From Thiohalobacter thiocyanaticus (GTDB lineage Bacteria; Pseudomonadota; Gammaproteobacteria; Thiohalobacterales; Thiohalobacteraceae): DNA of 64,000 bases. The notes beneath the pieces were generated by a model that was not told the DNA's origin, searched no databases, and saw nothing but the letters and a program-made list of their open reading frames with translations. Each line of letters begins with the position of its first letter. The first letter of the stretch is position 1. Below, piece after piece: positions 36,768 to 45,124 of this stretch. The stretch covers positions 1 to 64,000 of the forward strand of contig NZ_QZMU01000001.1 in assembly GCF_003932505.1 (NCBI RefSeq). Reading direction: 5' to 3'. A program made the translations under genes and the position numbers.

Positions 36768-36836
36768 GTCATTCCCGCGTAGGCGGGAATCCATAACCCG
36801 CCGCGGTCTCTGGATCCCCGCCTACGCGGGGATGAC
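36768..36836. repeat. 69-bp palindromic repeat (GTCATTCCCGCG family), copy 1
   Basis: The 25-bp arms at 36768-36792 (starting GTCATTCCCGCG) and 36812-36836 (ending CGGGGATGAC) are inverted with two mismatches, enclosing a 19-bp centre with CCGCGGT. The same length and design recur at 62337-62405. It lies 5 bp from the 3' end of the phosphatase gene. Confidence 0.8.
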
Positions 36837-36841
36837 ACGGT

Positions 36842-37724
36842 TTAACCAAGGTCTTTGCTTTGTGTGTTCTTCGCCTTCGCACCTTTGCGTTGAGGTGTTG
36901 CTGGTGGCTTCCGCCGGACCAGCATGAAGCTCAGATCGTCTGCCTTGCTGGGCTGACGGCGCTTTTCGGTGAGCATGCGCTCGCGCACGTCGGCGGCGAG
37001 CCGCTGCGCGGCCCGGCGCAGGGGGCCCTTGCGGATGCGCTCGATGATCTCCTCCTTGTAGAGGTTGTCATACAGGCCATCGCTGCCGATCACGATGGTG
37101 TCGTGACGCGCCATGTCGACGAAGGAGCCGATCTCCACCCGCAGATCCTCGTGGCCGAGGATGTTGGTCACCAGGTGGCGGTCTTCGTGATGCAGGGCGG
37201 CATCCTCTTCCAGCAGGCCGGCCTCGACGGCATAGCCGGTGGGGGAGTGGGGCACGGTCTGGTATTTGATGCGGCCGCGCAGGCCCGACGTGCATGATCA
37301 TGGTGTCGCCGGCGTGATAGGGGCGGATGCGGCCGTCGGCGTACTCGATCACGGTCAGGGTGGTGCTGGCCCCGACGCCGAGTTCCATGATGCGGGCGTT
37401 GGCCAGTTCGTAGGCGTTGAGCACGCAGGTGCGAATGTCCTGCTCCGGTGCCTTGTTGCGTAGCACCTGCTCGAGGGCGGCAACGGCAAGCCGGGAGGCA
37501 TCACCGCCCTGACGGGATCCACCCGCGCCGTCGGCGATCGCCAGAATGCACTCCTTTCCATCCAGCGGAATGATGGCCAGGCAGTCCTCGTTCGGCGTCT
37601 CCTTTTCCGGTGATACCGCGCTGTAGGCGATGACTTCCAGCGAATTCGCAGTGATGTGAAAGAAACGTTCCTCGTTCTGTTGTTCAATCAGCAGTGGCTG
37701 ATGCAGGTCGATCCTTTTTTTCAT
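36842..37724 (-). CDS. PP2C-family Ser/Thr phosphatase, frameshifted
   Basis: The metal-binding PP2C motifs are visible: NEDCLAIIP near the N-terminus, CILAIADGAGGSRQGGDAS (the DGxGG motif), then DTIVIGSDGLYDNLYKEEI and KADDLSFMLVRR near the end. It removes phosphate from Ser/Thr residues. One indel near 37287 breaks the frame: AGDTMIMHVG should continue RGRIKYQTVPHSPTGYAVEA. It follows a Ser/Thr kinase gene by 14 nt and is the last gene of the rim-associated operon, so it likely reverses that kinase. A C-terminal 20-residue Lys/Pro-rich tail ends the protein. This is the only break seen in the last two thirds of the window. Confidence 0.85.
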
Positions 37725-37738
37725 CTTGTTGGTTTTGG

Positions 37739-38482
37739 TTACCAGGACAGGTTTTCCAGATATTCTCGCAATTGTCCCGCAGTTTTGAATTTTTTCAATA
37801 TCAAAGTGCGTTTCAGGCCGTTGATGACTGATTTGACCGGTTGTGGCTGGCGGGCATAGTGACGCTGCCCACCCAGTACATCATAAAGTATACGGACCAG
37901 ATCGAACACATCCTGGCGGATATTCTGCGCCGTGGGCGCTCCCCAGTGATACATGTCCACCAGCTTGACCTCGAAGGCAAGGCCCGCGCGCTGCACGATG
38001 ACATTATCGGTATGCAGGTCGCCGTGGTACTCGCCCATGTGGTGGATGCTCTCGATTCCCTGGGCCAGGGTGTAGAGCAGATGCAGTCCCTGGAAATAGT
38101 CCAGCTTCTGCCCCGGCTGTTCCTCAATGAAGTTGGACAGCAGGTCGCCTTCCACATAATCCGAGACGATGAATTTGACCGGCTGGCGCTGGACGGTGAC
38201 CGTGTCCTGAGTGTGGTACTGGATCAGGATCGGGCAGTTGCGCAGCTTGTGCAGCTTCTTGGCATAGAAAAGCAGACTGCGATTGTTCGGATTGCGCTGC
38301 GGGTAGAAGAACTTGGCCGCGCGCTCGATGCCGGTGTCCTTTTCCTCGACCAGATAGACCTCGCCCTCCCAGCCGGAACCGAGCGCGGCGATCACCTCGT
38401 ACTTGCCGGCCAGTACGCGGCCCGGCTTGAAGTTGAAGCTCCTGATCGCTTTCTGCCTGCGTGCGGCCATTGCGTCGTTCAC
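37739..38482 (-). CDS. Hanks-type Ser/Thr protein kinase
   Basis: The 247-residue protein is a bare kinase domain: glycine loop ALGSGWEGEVYLVEE, ATP-binding Lys in ERAAKFFYP, catalytic loop EYHGDLHTDNVIV (in place of HRDLKPEN) and LVDMYHWG where DFG is expected; the metal-binding Asp is kept. There is no membrane segment or PASTA domain. Its start overlaps the stop of the preceding aspartoacylase-like gene (ATGA), and the phosphatase gene follows 14 nt later, giving a kinase/phosphatase pair. The DMY and HGDL variants suggest an unusual subfamily; activity is likely but not certain. Confidence 0.85.
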   Translation of the reverse strand: MNDAMAARRQKAIRSFNFKPGRVLAGKYEVIAALGSGWEGEVYLVEEKDTGIERAAKFFYPQRNPNNRSLLFYAKKLHKLRNCPILIQYHTQDTVTVQRQPVKFIVSDYVEGDLLSNFIEEQPGQKLDYFQGLHLLYTLAQGIESIHHMGEYHGDLHTDNVIVQRAGLAFEVKLVDMYHWGAPTAQNIRQDVFDLVRILYDVLGGQRHYARQPQPVKSVINGLKRTLILKKFKTAGQLREYLENLSW

Positions 38483-39555
38483 TCGTTCGGCGAGGGTTCG
38501 GGGTCGTCGTTGAAGGTCGCCGTACCGGGATGGGATTCCTCCATCTGGTAGGTGGCCTGGAAGGCCTCGACCTGGGCGGCGACGTCCTCGACCGTCTCGA
38601 AGCGGGCGATGTGGAACAGCGCCTCGCCCTCGTAGGCCATGGGCAGGTGAGTGCGGCCGATGACGATACCGGCATAGGTGGATCTAATCTCGCGCTCCTG
38701 GCTGCCGAAGGGATCCGAGACGATGCCCAGTACGTCGCCCTTGCGCACCCGGGCACCCAGGCCGATCAGTGGACGCAATATGCCGCTTCCGGGGGCGCGT
38801 ACCCAGGCGCTGGATTCGGCGATCACCGGCTCGGCGTGGGGACGCTTTTTCTTCCGGCTCGACGGCGGCAGCATCCCGAGAAAGCGCATGACATTGATCA
38901 CACCGCGCATGCCGGCGCGGATGGAGACCTCGTCGAAACGCAATGCTTCACCGGCCTCATAGAGCAGGGTGGGTATTTTCGCCTCGGTGGCGGCCTGGCG
39001 CAGTGAGCCGTCGCGGATGTCGGCGTTGAGTACGACCGGTGTGCCGAAGGCCTTGGCCATGGCCTCGGTGTCGGGCAGGTGCATGTTGGCGCGGATGTGG
39101 GGCAGGTTGAAACGGTGCCGCGCACCCGTATGCAGGTCGATGCCGTGGGTGGAATTGCCGACGATCTCTTCCATGAAGGTATGCGCCAGGCGCGCGGCCA
39201 GCGAACCCTTGTCCGAACCGGGAAACACCCGGTTGAGATCGCGCTGGTCGGGCAGTTCGCGCGAATGGGCAAGAAAACCCTGCACATTGACGATGGGCAC
39301 GGCGATCAGGGTGCCGCGCAGGCGCCTCAGCGCGGCCGAGCGCAGGACCCGGCGGATGATCTCCACCCCGTTGAGTTCATCGCCGTGAATGGCGGCACTG
39401 ACGAACAGGTGCGGGCCGCCCCTGTTACCGCGCACTATCTGCACCGGCATGGTGATCGGGGTGTGAGTGTAGAGCCGGGTGATGGGCAACTCCAGCGTGG
39501 TACGGGTGCCGGGCGCGATGTTCTGGCCGTTGATATAGAGTGGCTCTGCCTGCAT
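38479..39555 (-). CDS. Succinylglutamate desuccinylase/aspartoacylase-family zinc hydrolase
   Basis: The fold is that of M14-like zinc deacylases. Zinc ligands are visible in AAIHGDELNGVEIIRR (His and Glu) and HGIDLHTGARHRFNLPHI (His). DLNRVFPG supplies substrate-binding residues, and the catalytic Glu is probably in LLYEAGEALRF. The C-terminal ~110 residues form a lipoyl-like beta barrel (GLGARVRKGDVLGIVSDPFG). The 358-residue length is normal. The family cleaves amide bonds to acyl-amino acids; here it follows rimK by 17 nt, and homologues are often linked to rimK, suggesting a role in glutamate-tail metabolism. The real substrate is unknown. Confidence 0.85.
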   Translation of the reverse strand: MQAEPLYINGQNIAPGTRTTLELPITRLYTHTPITMPVQIVRGNRGGPHLFVSAAIHGDELNGVEIIRRVLRSAALRRLRGTLIAVPIVNVQGFLAHSRELPDQRDLNRVFPGSDKGSLAARLAHTFMEEIVGNSTHGIDLHTGARHRFNLPHIRANMHLPDTEAMAKAFGTPVVLNADIRDGSLRQAATEAKIPTLLYEAGEALRFDEVSIRAGMRGVINVMRFLGMLPPSSRKKKRPHAEPVIAESSAWVRAPGSGILRPLIGLGARVRKGDVLGIVSDPFGSQEREIRSTYAGIVIGRTHLPMAYEGEALFHIARFETVEDVAAQVEAFQATYQMEESHPGTATFNDDPEPSPNE

Positions 39556-39572
39556 CTGAGCTTACCTGGCCT

Positions 39573-40478
39573 CTACCCTTTGCCCTTGGTGCCGGTCTTG
39601 CCGAATTTTCCGTTCTTTTCGATGAACTGAATGATCATGCCCGCGATGTCCTTGCCGGTCGCACTCTCGATGCCTTCCAGGCCGGGTGAGGAGTTGACCT
39701 CCATGACCACCGGGCCGTGGTTGGAGCGCAGGATGTCCACACCGGCCACGTTCAGGCCCATGATCTTGGCCGCCCGTACCGCGGTGGAGCGTTCCTCGGG
39801 GGTGATTTTGATCAGGGTGGCCGAGCCGCCGCGGTGCAGATTGGAGCGGAACTCGCCTTCCTTTGCCTGACGCTTCATGGACGCTACCACCTTGTCACCG
39901 ATGACAAAGCAGCGGATATCGGAGCCCCTGGCCTCGCGGATGTATTCCTGCACCATGATGTTGGTGCGCAGGCCCATGAAGGCCTCGATGACGCTCTCCG
40001 CCGCCTGGCGGGTCTCGGCCAGCACAACGCCGATGCCCTGGGTGCCTTCCAGCAGCTTGATCACCAGCGGCGCACCGCCGACCATCTTGATCAGGTCCTC
40101 GACATCATCGGGCGAGTGAGCGAAACCGGTGATGGGCAGGCCGATGCCGCGGCGCGACAGCAGCTGCAGTGAACGCAGCTTGTCGCGGGCACGGGTGATG
40201 GCCACGGATTCGTTGACCGGGAAGGTCCCCATCATCTCGAACTGGCGCAGCACGGCAGTGCCGTAGAAGGTGATGGAGGCGCCGATGCGTGGAATGACGG
40301 CATCGAAACCGCTGAGATTCTCACCCTTGTAGTGTACCTCCGGCTTGTGCGAGGCGATGTTCATGTAGCAGCGCAGGGTGTCGATCACCCGCACCTCATG
40401 GCCGCGCTCCTTCGCGGCCTCGACCAGGCGCCGGGTGGAATAGAGCGAGACGCGGCGGGAGAGAATGGCGATGTTCAT
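39573..40478 (-). CDS. rimK: Ribosomal protein S6--L-glutamate ligase
   Basis: RimK is an ATP-grasp ligase that adds glutamates to the C-terminus of ribosomal protein S6, altering translation. The N-terminus [18 protein letters not shown], the ATP-grasp core with [18 protein letters not shown] and [19 protein letters not shown], and the C-terminal metal-binding [20 protein letters not shown] then SSPGLEGIE are all typical. The 301-residue length is normal. The start overlaps the rimB stop (ATGA). In Pseudomonas, RimABK activity responds to cyclic-di-GMP; no rimA is evident here. Confidence 0.95.
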   Translation of the reverse strand: MNIAILSRRVSLYSTRRLVEAAKERGHEVRVIDTLRCYMNIASHKPEVHYKGENLSGFDAVIPRIGASITFYGTAVLRQFEMMGTFPVNESVAITRARDKLRSLQLLSRRGIGLPITGFAHSPDDVEDLIKMVGGAPLVIKLLEGTQGIGVVLAETRQAAESVIEAFMGLRTNIMVQEYIREARGSDIRCFVIGDKVVASMKRQAKEGEFRSNLHRGGSATLIKITPEERSTAVRAAKIMGLNVAGVDILRSNHGPVVMEVNSSPGLEGIESATGKDIAGMIIQFIEKNGKFGKTGTKGKG

Positions 40479-40954
40479 TCGATGTCCTGTGCGTGATGGT
40501 GTTGTGTTCTTCCGGCAGACGGTTTTTCCCCCGCCAGATAGGAGGCCTCGGGATCGACCAGGAGGCGTCCGGCCATGGCGGTGCGGCCCAGCAGCATGCG
40601 AAAGCGCATGTTATCACGGTTGGTCAAGGTCACTTCAATCGGCCAGCTCAGTACTCCCAGGCGCAGCTCGGTGCGGATCACGTAGCGCTTTTCCCGATGA
40701 CCACCCGAGTCGCTGACCCAGCGTTCGTCCACGACGTCGGCCACGCTGAAATGCTCGATGTCGCTGCGCCGCTGGTGCGGGTGCAGGCCGATGCGGACCT
40801 TGCGCACGCCGCCCTCGTCGAAGGGTTCGATCAGGAAGGTGTGCAGGGCCGAGGTACGCGCGCCGGTGTCGATCTTGGCCTTGAGGTGTTCCACGCCAAG
40901 CCCCGGCAGGGCCACCCATTCGCGCCAGCCGACTGTGGTTTTCGGGTCATTCAT
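40475..40954 (-). CDS. rimB: RimB-type retropepsin-like (ATP-dependent zinc) protease
   Basis: The 159-residue protein contains the retropepsin-like motif [12 protein letters not shown], with the catalytic Asp, and a second conserved block [18 protein letters not shown]. This is the family earlier called ATP-dependent zinc protease, now known as RimB, which trims glutamate tails added by RimK. It is the first gene of the five-gene operon and overlaps rimK. The N-terminus [20 protein letters not shown] is usual for the family. A His-rich tail ends the protein. Confidence 0.88.
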   Translation of the reverse strand: MNDPKTTVGWREWVALPGLGVEHLKAKIDTGARTSALHTFLIEPFDEGGVRKVRIGLHPHQRRSDIEHFSVADVVDERWVSDSGGHREKRYVIRTELRLGVLSWPIEVTLTNRDNMRFRMLLGRTAMAGRLLVDPEASYLAGEKPSAGRTQHHHAQDIE

Positions 40955-40981
40955 CCGGGCATTATGCCTGATTCGCTACAC

Positions 40982-41013
40982 AAAAAAATCGGGCCGGTAA
41001 CCGCCGGCCCGAT
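40982..41013 (-). terminator. Rho-independent terminator of yceI
   Basis: ATCGGGCCGG (40988-40997) pairs with CCGGCCCGAT (41004-41013), a perfect 10-bp stem with a 6-nt loop. Read on the minus strand it is followed by seven T (40982-40988). It lies about 70 nt after the yceI stop and ahead of rimB, isolating the rim operon. Confidence 0.9.
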
Positions 41014-41081
41014 ACTGGATCCCCTCTCCCCCAGGGGGAGTCCCCAATGGGAATAAAAGGGCCAGGGTGAGGGGGAGCGGG

Positions 41082-41663
41082 TTACTCCTGGCGAATCCCT
41101 TCCACCGACAGGAACAACTCAACCTCGCGCGAGGCCGGCCCCAGGTCATAGTCGATGTTGAAATCGGCCAGTTTCAGGGTGGTGGTGCCGGTGAAGCCGC
41201 GGCGGTAACCGCCCCACGGGTCCGGGCCGTGGCCCATGTGCTCCACCTTGATGGTGACGGGGCGGGTTACGCCGTGCAGGGTCAACTCGCCTTCCAGCAT
41301 GGCCGTGCCATCGCTGTTTTCGGTGAAGCCGGTGCTGACGAAGCGTGCCTCGGGATACTTGTCCACCTCCAGGAAGTCCTCGCCGCGCAGATGCTTGTCA
41401 CGCTCAGCATGGTTGGAGTCGATGCTGGCGGTCTTGATCACCACCTCGGCACTGGCGTCCTCCGGGTTGTCCTCGTCATAGCTGAAGTTGCCCTCGAACT
41501 CGTTGAAGCGACCGAGCAGCATGCTGTAGCCCAGGTGCGGGATGCGGAACTGGATGAAGGCGTGGGAATCCTTGGTGTCGATCACATAGTCCGCCGCCGC
41601 GGCCAGGCCGGGCAGGCTCAACACACCGGCGAGGAGGGCGGCTGTCAGGGGTTTGGTATGCAT
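41082..41663 (-). CDS. YceI-family periplasmic lipid-binding protein
   Basis: A signal peptide (MHTKPLTAALLAGVLSLPGLAAA) precedes a 170-residue lipocalin-like beta barrel: YVIDTKDSHAFIQFRIPHLG, then FSYDEDNPEDASAEVVIKT, and the family signature HGVTRPVTIKVEHMGHGPDP with YRRGFTGTTTLKLADFNI. YceI proteins bind isoprenoid lipids such as ubiquinone. The start at 41663 has AAAGGAG 9 nt upstream and places the signal peptide at the N-terminus; an upstream ATG at 41705 overlaps the cytochrome stop but would bury it. Pairing with cytochrome b561 is common. Confidence 0.93.
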   Translation of the reverse strand: MHTKPLTAALLAGVLSLPGLAAAADYVIDTKDSHAFIQFRIPHLGYSMLLGRFNEFEGNFSYDEDNPEDASAEVVIKTASIDSNHAERDKHLRGEDFLEVDKYPEARFVSTGFTENSDGTAMLEGELTLHGVTRPVTIKVEHMGHGPDPWGGYRRGFTGTTTLKLADFNIDYDLGPASREVELFLSVEGIRQE

Positions 41664-41701
41664 GGTATGTCTCCTTTTGTTGATGAAGGAATTTCCGTAC
41701 T

Positions 41702-42253
41702 TCATTCCGCCCGGACCCGCAGCATGCGCCGCAGGGTCCGGTCGCGGTCGATGAAATGGTGCTTGAGCGCGGCCAGGGCGTGCAGCCCGGCCAGGCCGAT
41801 CAGGATGAAGGCCAGGATCTCATGGATCTCGCCGGCAATGTCCTCCTGATTCTCGTAACCGCTGATCGTGGCCGGTACGCTGAACCAGTTGAAGACCTCG
41901 ATGGGTCGGCCCTCGGCGGTGGAGATCAGATAACCGCTGAGCATGACCAGCAGGGGCAGGGCATAGAGCAACCCGTGCATTGCATGTCCCAGCCGCTTCT
42001 CCCAGGGTTTGTGATTGGGCAGCGGTGCAGGGCGCGGGTTGATCCAGCGCCAGGCCAGACGCAGTGCCACCACCAGAAACAGCAGGATCCCGATGGACTT
42101 GTGGATCGCCGGCGCCTCCCGGTACCAGGGATCGTAATAGGTCAGTTCCGTCATCCACAGTCCCAGCGCAAACAGGCCGATGATCGTGGCCGCTGCCAGC
42201 CAGTGCAGCAGGATGCTGATCCAGCCATAGGCTGTCGAGGTGTTGCGCAGCAT
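41702..42253 (-). CDS. Cytochrome b561-family membrane protein
   Basis: Four membrane helices are evident, with haem-ligand histidines in WISILLHWLAAATIIG, APAIHKSIGILLF, RLGHAMHGLLYALPLL and IAGEIHEILAFILIGLAGLH. It should transfer electrons from the quinol pool, or act as superoxide:ubiquinone oxidoreductase like CybB. The start at 42253 has GGGAG 8 nt upstream; a TTG seven codons upstream is less likely. It lies directly upstream of yceI in one transcription unit, a common pairing in proteobacteria. Length (183 residues) is usual. Confidence 0.92.
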   Translation of the reverse strand: MLRNTSTAYGWISILLHWLAAATIIGLFALGLWMTELTYYDPWYREAPAIHKSIGILLFLVVALRLAWRWINPRPAPLPNHKPWEKRLGHAMHGLLYALPLLVMLSGYLISTAEGRPIEVFNWFSVPATISGYENQEDIAGEIHEILAFILIGLAGLHALAALKHHFIDRDRTLRRMLRVRAE

Positions 42254-42436
42254 GTCGCTATCTCCCGGATTCAATGATCAGCAGTATAACTTTTGTTAAA
42301 TCATGAATTAATCATCTTTTTATGAAAAAATTGTTCTCATTAATGTAACAATCATCCCTTGCGGAGCGGGGCTTCAGACAGCGAAAATCGAGCTGTTTAC
42401 CGGCTGAACAACGTCTAAGGGTCGGAGGATGAAAAC

Positions 42437-43186
42437 TTGAAGCTATTTATCACCGGCAACAGCAGCGGTCTCGGCCGCGGTTTCAGTGAGGCGGCCCTGG
42501 GCCGGGGCTGGGAGGTCTACGGTTGCAGCCGACGCGGCTGCGGCCTGGACGGCGTTCACGATGTCCAGTGTGATCTCGGGGATTTCGGGAATGTTCCGGT
42601 GGCTCTCGATCAGTTGCTCACGGGTGTCGAACGCCTGGACCTGGTCATCCTCAACGCCGGTATCCTCGGCGAGATCAGGCCCATGCACGATACCTCCCTT
42701 GAGGAATTGCGCCGCAGCATGGACATCAACGTCTGGGCCAACAAGGTGATCCTGGACTGGCTGCTGGACGCGGGTATTGCGATCGACCAGATCGTGGGCA
42801 TTTCCTCGGGCGCGGCCGTCCTGGGCAACAAGGGCTGGAACGGCTATGCGATCTCCAAGGCCGCGCTGAACATGGTGCTGCGGCTGTATTCCCATGAGTT
42901 TCCGAATACCCATATCTCGGCCATCGCGCCGGGCCTGATCGACACCGCCATGATGGACTATCTCTGTGTCGAACCCGACCCGGAGGAATTTCCCGCCCTG
43001 GGCCGCATCCGCGAAGCACGCGGTACGCAAACCATGCCCGGGCCCCGCGAGGCCGCCGAGCGGGTGCTGGGCGTGGTTGGAAAGCTCAGGGAATTCGACA
43101 GCGGCAGCTTCGTCGACATCCGCCAGCTCATCGCGCCGGAGGAATACGCAGCACTCATGCGAGCACCTGCTTCCTCCCTCCCTTGA
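42437..43186 (+). CDS. Short-chain dehydrogenase/reductase
   Basis: A TTG at 42437 preceded by GTCGGAGGATG starts the 249-residue protein. The NAD(P)-binding motif is FITGNSSGLGRGFSEAAL, the NAG motif is LVILNAGILGEIR, and the catalytic Ser, Tyr and Lys are in VGISSGAAVLGNKGWNGYAISKAALNM (shown in two parts: GISSGAA and GYAISKAA). The fold is a classical SDR acting as an oxidoreductase on an unknown alcohol or carbonyl. The gene has no operon partner upstream; the macrodomain gene lies 57 bp downstream. A 180-bp AT-rich promoter region precedes it. Confidence 0.88.
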   Translation: MKLFITGNSSGLGRGFSEAALGRGWEVYGCSRRGCGLDGVHDVQCDLGDFGNVPVALDQLLTGVERLDLVILNAGILGEIRPMHDTSLEELRRSMDINVWANKVILDWLLDAGIAIDQIVGISSGAAVLGNKGWNGYAISKAALNMVLRLYSHEFPNTHISAIAPGLIDTAMMDYLCVEPDPEEFPALGRIREARGTQTMPGPREAAERVLGVVGKLREFDSGSFVDIRQLIAPEEYAALMRAPASSLP

Positions 43187-43243
43187 TGGGGATACCCATA
43201 GGGCATGAAAGGACAGAGGAGGGGGTGGCAAAAGGAGACCAGC

Positions 43244-43780
43244 ATGACCCAACGCACCATCAACGGCGTCAGCATCGAGTGTATTCAGGGCGACATCGCC
43301 AACCAGCCGGACATGGACGCCATCGTCAATGCCGCCAACGCCGAGCTGCACCCCGGCGGAGGCGTGGCCGGCGCCATCCACCACGCCGCCGGGCCGGGGC
43401 TGGACGAAGAGTGCCGACCGCTGGCGCCCATCCGGCCGGGCCAGGCCGTGATCACCGGCGCTCACAATCTGCCCAACCGGCATGTCATCCACTGCCTGGG
43501 GCCGGTCTACGGTGTGGATGAGCCCTCCGATAAACTGCTGGCCGACTGCTACCGCAACGCCTTGCGGCTTGCCGAGCAGAACGGGCTCGGGGCAATCGCC
43601 TTTCCAGCCATATCCACCGGTGCGTTCGGTTTCCCGCTGGAGTCGGCGACCCGGATTGCGATGGCGACCTTCGTTGCCGAAATCCCCCGACTGGAATCAG
43701 TCAAGCGGATCCGCTGCGTACTGTTCCAGTCTCCAGACCTGAAAATCTATGACCGGCTGCTGGGGGAGGTGGCCCGATAA
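43244..43780 (+). CDS. Macrodomain protein (O-acetyl-ADP-ribose deacetylase type)
   Basis: The single macrodomain starts at ATG 43244: MTQRTINGVSIECIQGDIAN. ADP-ribose-binding motifs are DAIVNAANAELHPGGGVAGA and IAFPAISTGAFGFPLESA. MacroD-type enzymes remove ADP-ribose from proteins or deacetylate O-acetyl-ADP-ribose. AAAGGAGACCAGC precedes the start. The 178-residue length is normal. It lies behind an SDR gene and may share its transcript; no ADP-ribosyltransferase or toxin gene is adjacent. Confidence 0.92.
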   Translation: MTQRTINGVSIECIQGDIANQPDMDAIVNAANAELHPGGGVAGAIHHAAGPGLDEECRPLAPIRPGQAVITGAHNLPNRHVIHCLGPVYGVDEPSDKLLADCYRNALRLAEQNGLGAIAFPAISTGAFGFPLESATRIAMATFVAEIPRLESVKRIRCVLFQSPDLKIYDRLLGEVAR

Positions 43781-43808
43781 TCCCTGAAGCCTCGCTGCTC
43801 GGGTGCCT

Positions 43809-43955
43809 TCATACCCGGTCACCCCTGAAGACACGAAACAGCAGCACCAGGACCGCAAACAGCAGGAGAATATGAATAAGCCCGCCCATGGTATTGGCTG
43901 TAAAGAACGCCAGCACCCACAGGGCCAATAGAACAATCGCAATGGTTACCAGCAT
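43809..43955 (-). CDS. 48-residue lmo0937-family membrane protein, copy 1
   Basis: The protein starts MLVTIAIVLLALWVLAFF and has two membrane helices joined by TANTMGGLIHILL, which matches the small lmo0937 family; it ends in RVFRGDRV. Length is typical (about 48 residues). A paralogue of the same length lies at 44683-44829, the two flanking the SYLF-domain gene. Such proteins are common in stress or envelope gene sets of proteobacteria, with no known function. A longer frame upstream to 44036 is unlikely to be used. Confidence 0.75.
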   Translation of the reverse strand: MLVTIAIVLLALWVLAFFTANTMGGLIHILLLFAVLVLLFRVFRGDRV

Positions 43956-44045
43956 TACATGGCTTCCTGGCCTGCCAGACGGGTTGAACAGTACAAGGGA
44001 TGGGGGCAGCGCCGCCCTGATAGGGGACGCTGTCATCGGCCTCGC

Positions 44046-44606
44046 TTAACGCTCAATGCGAGATATCTTGGTACCCTCGATGGCCACTCCAGCCATCAAT
44101 CCCTGCTGACTGAAGATGAAGGCATAGGCATCATCCTTCAACGAGCTGGTCGAAAGGTTCTTCGCAACCCCTTCGTCAACCACAACGACGGTTGGCCCCA
44201 CTCCCAGCTCCCAGCCTTTTGTTTCTTCGACATAGCGCACGGCATCATCCGTCATGAGAAATACGGCATATGCGTAGGATTGGGCTCCGATCTGCAGACC
44301 CCAGGTCCCGGTGACGGAATTATAGTAGTCTACGATCTCGCCACCTTTCATCATAACGCCTTCGCCATAGCTGCCGCCGAACACGAGACCCGCCTTCACG
44401 ATATTCGGGAACACAAGCACGGCTTTGGCCTTTTTCGAGAGTGTCTCAGCGACATCGCTGGTCTGGTAGAGCGTTTTCAGCGCCTGTTCGGAATCCTTGT
44501 GCAGATCCTCGGCGGTTGCCGCAGCCGCCTGGCTCGCAAAACCCGCCGAAGCGACTACGGCCAGTGCGAACAGAACAGAGGTTATATTGCTGCGTACAGG
44601 AAACAT
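44046..44606 (-). CDS. Exported SYLF/YSC84-domain lipid-binding protein
   Basis: A signal peptide (SVLFALAVVASAGFASQAAA) is followed by the SYLF domain: LSKKAKAVLVFPNIVKAGLV, then GGSYGEGVMM, TGTWGLQIGAQSYAYAVFL, GPTVVVVDEGV and DAYAFIFSQQGLMAGVAIEG. In eukaryotes SYLF domains bind phosphoinositides; the bacterial family is uncharacterised but exported and often stress-linked. The 186-residue length is usual. It sits between two 48-residue membrane-protein paralogues in the same orientation, suggesting one functional group. Confidence 0.9.
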   Translation of the reverse strand: MFPVRSNITSVLFALAVVASAGFASQAAAATAEDLHKDSEQALKTLYQTSDVAETLSKKAKAVLVFPNIVKAGLVFGGSYGEGVMMKGGEIVDYYNSVTGTWGLQIGAQSYAYAVFLMTDDAVRYVEETKGWELGVGPTVVVVDEGVAKNLSTSSLKDDAYAFIFSQQGLMAGVAIEGTKISRIER

Positions 44607-44682
44607 TTCGTACTCCTAAATTATCCATGAATCGTGTGACTGAATCGGTTCGGTAATGATCCTGAGGATGCATTTCGAATCG

Positions 44683-44829
44683 CTATAGACGTCTTCCTTG
44701 AATGACGCGCACCAAAAGCACCACTACCGCGATCACCAACAGAATGTGAATCAACCCCCCCATGGTGTAGGAGGTAACCAGGCCAAGCAGCCAGAGAACG
44801 ACAAGTATGATTACAATAGTCTCAAGCAC
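44683..44829 (-). CDS. 48-residue lmo0937-family membrane protein, copy 2
   Basis: A GTG at 44827-44829 with AAAGGAG 7 nt upstream opens a 48-codon frame ending at TAG 44683-44685. The product starts VLETIVIILVVLWLLGLV, has the central TSYTMGGLIHILL motif and ends RVIQGRRL. It is clearly paralogous to the product of 43809-43955: same length, same hydrophobic pattern, and TMGGLIHILL shared. The two flank the SYLF gene. Confidence 0.75.
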   Translation of the reverse strand: MLETIVIILVVLWLLGLVTSYTMGGLIHILLVIAVVVLLVRVIQGRRL

Positions 44830-44893
44830 ACCATCTCTCCTTTATGGCTCGAATACGAGCTTCGTACTCATTTCCCTTTTCACGCAAACACCT

Positions 44894-45124
44894 TCAATCA
44901 TCGATTTCATGGCCGATAACGCCGCCAACCGCGGCACCGCCGACGGTCCCGACAGCACTGCCGCCGGTAATTACGGCGCCACCCACGGCACCGACCCCTG
45001 CACCAATGGCTGTGTTCTTATCCCTGTCCGACATGCCGGCACACCCACTCAGGACAAGCAGAAGTGTTGCCGCAGTCGCGCCGTACGTAAACCGATATCC
45101 TGTTATCATGTTATTTAGTCCCAT
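44894..45124 (-). CDS. OsmB-like glycine-zipper lipoprotein
   Basis: The 76-residue protein has a lipoprotein signal (TYGATAATLLLVLSGCAG, lipobox LSGC) followed by DRDKNTAIGAGVGAVGGAVI and GTVGGAAVGGVIGHEID, the glycine zipper of the OsmB/SlyB group. It is anchored in the outer membrane and likely induced by osmotic or envelope stress. Start choice is between ATG 45124 and ATG 45109; both keep the lipobox. It lies upstream of the SYLF and lmo0937 genes in the same direction, forming a small envelope-stress cluster. Confidence 0.8.
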   Translation of the reverse strand: MGLNNMITGYRFTYGATAATLLLVLSGCAGMSDRDKNTAIGAGVGAVGGAVITGGSAVGTVGGAAVGGVIGHEIDD

